From Alphaproteobacteria bacterium (lineage in GTDB: Bacteria; Pseudomonadota; Alphaproteobacteria; Rhodospirillales; Magnetospirillaceae): a stretch of 5,563 nt of DNA. Both the position numbers and the translations under genes were made by a program. Below, piece by piece: positions 4,926-5,563 of the stretch. Position 1 is the stretch's first letter, and each line of letters begins with the position of its first letter. The stretch spans positions 1 to 5,563 of the forward strand of contig JADFZP010000248.1 of the NCBI GenBank assembly GCA_015232485.1, written 5' to 3'. The notes beneath the pieces are model-generated. The model was given only the letters and a program-made list of their open reading frames with translations, did no database searches and had not been told where the DNA came from.

Positions 4926-5459
4926 ATGCACAAAAACAAACCATTCACCGGGCTGACCGCCCTGGTGATCGAGGCCAACCGTCCGATGCGGGTCCTGCTG
5001 CGCGGATTGTTGAACGGACTGGATGTTTCGAAGATGCACGAGGCCGGCGACGCGGTCGAAGGCTTCCAGATGTTCCAGCGCATGCCGGTCGATTTCATCA
5101 TCACCGAACTGGACATGATTCCGCTGAGCGGGCTGGACTTCGTGCGCTTGGTCCGCAACGCCACCGAAAGTCCGAACCCGACCATTCCGGTGGTGATGCT
5201 CTCGGCTTTGGCCGAACATCGGCTGGTCGTCGCGTCACGCGATGCCGGCGTCAACGCCTTCATGGTCAAGCCGGTGTCCGGCGATTCGCTGCGGGCGACC
5301 CTGAACGGGGTGCTGCTGAAGCCCAGGCCGTTCGTCCGAACCGAGAAGTATTTCGGGCCGGATCGTCGGCGCAAGGCCATGAACCGCCCCGGCGAGGCCG
5401 AGCGTCGACGCGTTCAGATCGCGCTGCTGCCGGTCACCTCGGCGGTTGTGTCCGGCTAG
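4926..5459 (+). CDS. Atypical receiver protein with Glu at the phospho-acceptor site and YFGPDRRRK tail
   Basis: A 177-residue CheY-like protein. Residues about 10-130 align to a receiver domain, but key positions differ. The usual acidic pair appears as Glu16-Ala17 (LVIEANRPMR) and the phospho-acceptor Asp is Glu61 (IITELDMIPLSG). The switch Ser93 (VMLSAL) and Lys115 (FMVKP) are kept. Glu at this site often mimics the phosphorylated state or makes the protein independent of a kinase, and loss of the second acidic residue would weaken magnesium binding. The C-terminal RPFVRTEKYFGPDRRRK segment (134-150) is a tail I recognise from alphaproteobacterial receivers of this type; its function is unknown to me. 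The remaining 27 residues are basic then hydrophobic. ATG 4926 is chosen for the GGGGGG sequence seven bases upstream. The gene stands alone, followed 11 bp later by a palindrome. Confidence 0.85.
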   Translation: MHKNKPFTGLTALVIEANRPMRVLLRGLLNGLDVSKMHEAGDAVEGFQMFQRMPVDFIITELDMIPLSGLDFVRLVRNATESPNPTIPVVMLSALAEHRLVVASRDAGVNAFMVKPVSGDSLRATLNGVLLKPRPFVRTEKYFGPDRRRKAMNRPGEAERRRVQIALLPVTSAVVSG

Positions 5460-5470
5460 GGCACTGACGC

Positions 5471-5493
5471 ATGGCCGGGCTTGACCCGGCCAT
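5471..5493. repeat. REP-like palindrome, copy 2 (inverted relative to copy 1)
   Basis: Arms ATGGCCGGG and CCCGGCCAT pair perfectly around CTTGA, the reverse complement of the loop in copy 1. The element begins 11 bp after the stop of the receiver gene and could fold at the 3' end of its mRNA. It lacks a following T run, so it is better described as a 3'-end stem-loop than as a proven intrinsic terminator. Confidence 0.8.
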
Positions 5494-5502
5494 CCACGTC
5501 TG

Positions 5503-5522
5503 TCCGCAAAAGAGAAAGCGGA
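5503..5522. repeat. Small inverted repeat between two REP-like copies
   Basis: TCCGC and GCGGA flank a purine-only 10-nt loop (AAAAGAGAAA). It sits in the spacer between REP copies 2 and 3, which are in opposite orientations. This is the layout of REP-pair elements (BIME-like), where a short spacer with its own fold separates two inverted palindromes. Confidence 0.35.
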
Positions 5523-5543
5523 AACAACGGCTTGGCTGTCATA

Positions 5544-5563
5544 TGGATGCCCGGATCAAGTCC
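5544..5563. repeat. REP-like palindrome, copy 3, diverged and cut by the window edge
   Basis: GGATGCCCGGATCAAGTCC matches the left arm and loop of a variant of the same palindrome, with GATGCCCGG in place of GATGGCCGGG, in the same orientation as copy 1. Only the first two or three bases of its right arm lie in the window, so the full stem cannot be confirmed. Confidence 0.55.

Noticed and set aside
3504..5219. 571-codon minus-strand frame spanning the dehydrogenase and receiver genes
   Set aside because: Low-complexity H/Q/G/R composition, running opposite two intact genes with full motifs; a shadow frame.
4298..5467. 389-codon plus-strand frame overlapping the end of the dehydrogenase and the receiver gene
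   Set aside because: Out of frame with both real genes, arginine-rich, and without any domain.
5460..5563. CRISPR or phage attachment site at the repeat-rich right end
   Set aside because: Only two related palindromes in opposite orientation, no regular direct repeats or spacers, and no integrase or tRNA nearby.

Overview
The window looks like chromosomal DNA from a GC-rich alphaproteobacterium, most likely a member of the Rhodospirillales (Magnetospirillum-like). This is inferred from several things: strong G/C preference at third codon positions, the ATGGCCGGG...CCCGGCCAT palindromes typical of alphaproteobacterial intergenic DNA, and the kinds of signalling proteins present. These are a soluble MCP-tip/Cache protein, a stand-alone STAS protein, and a receiver ending in a YFGPDRRRK tail. 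No taxonomic marker gene is present, so the placement is tentative.

Layout. A REP-like palindrome (2-24) is followed by a short possible ORF (44-172) and a winged-HTH regulator (153-512, +). This regulator converges on a soluble chemotaxis-type protein (527-1594, -). That gene diverges from a single-domain STAS protein (1698-1994, +) across about 100 bp with a recognisable promoter on the minus strand. The STAS gene ends 3 bp from a CheY-like response regulator (1998-2405, -), which lies 17 bp downstream of a receiver-Hpt fusion (2423-3157, -) and probably shares its transcript. A CoxG-family SRPBCC protein with a C-terminal membrane anchor (3250-3792, -) diverges from a D-2-hydroxyacid dehydrogenase (3891-4856, +). 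The last gene is a receiver protein (4926-5459, +) in which the phospho-accepting Asp is replaced by Glu. The window closes with an inverted copy of the opening palindrome (5471-5493), a small hairpin, and a third, diverged copy cut by the window edge.

How the genes may work together. Five of the eight main genes belong to signal transduction: an MCP tip that could dock CheA/CheW, a STAS switch protein, two conventional receivers, one His phosphotransfer domain and one atypical receiver. No histidine kinase, adenylate or diguanylate cyclase, or DNA-binding output domain sits among them. They therefore look like intermediates of a phosphorelay or chemotaxis/stress network whose kinase is encoded elsewhere. 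CoxG and the dehydrogenase are metabolic and are not clearly connected to the signalling genes. Apart from the unusual domain order of the chemotaxis protein and the altered receiver, most of the window is ordinary. I found no CRISPR array, transposase, tRNA or rRNA.
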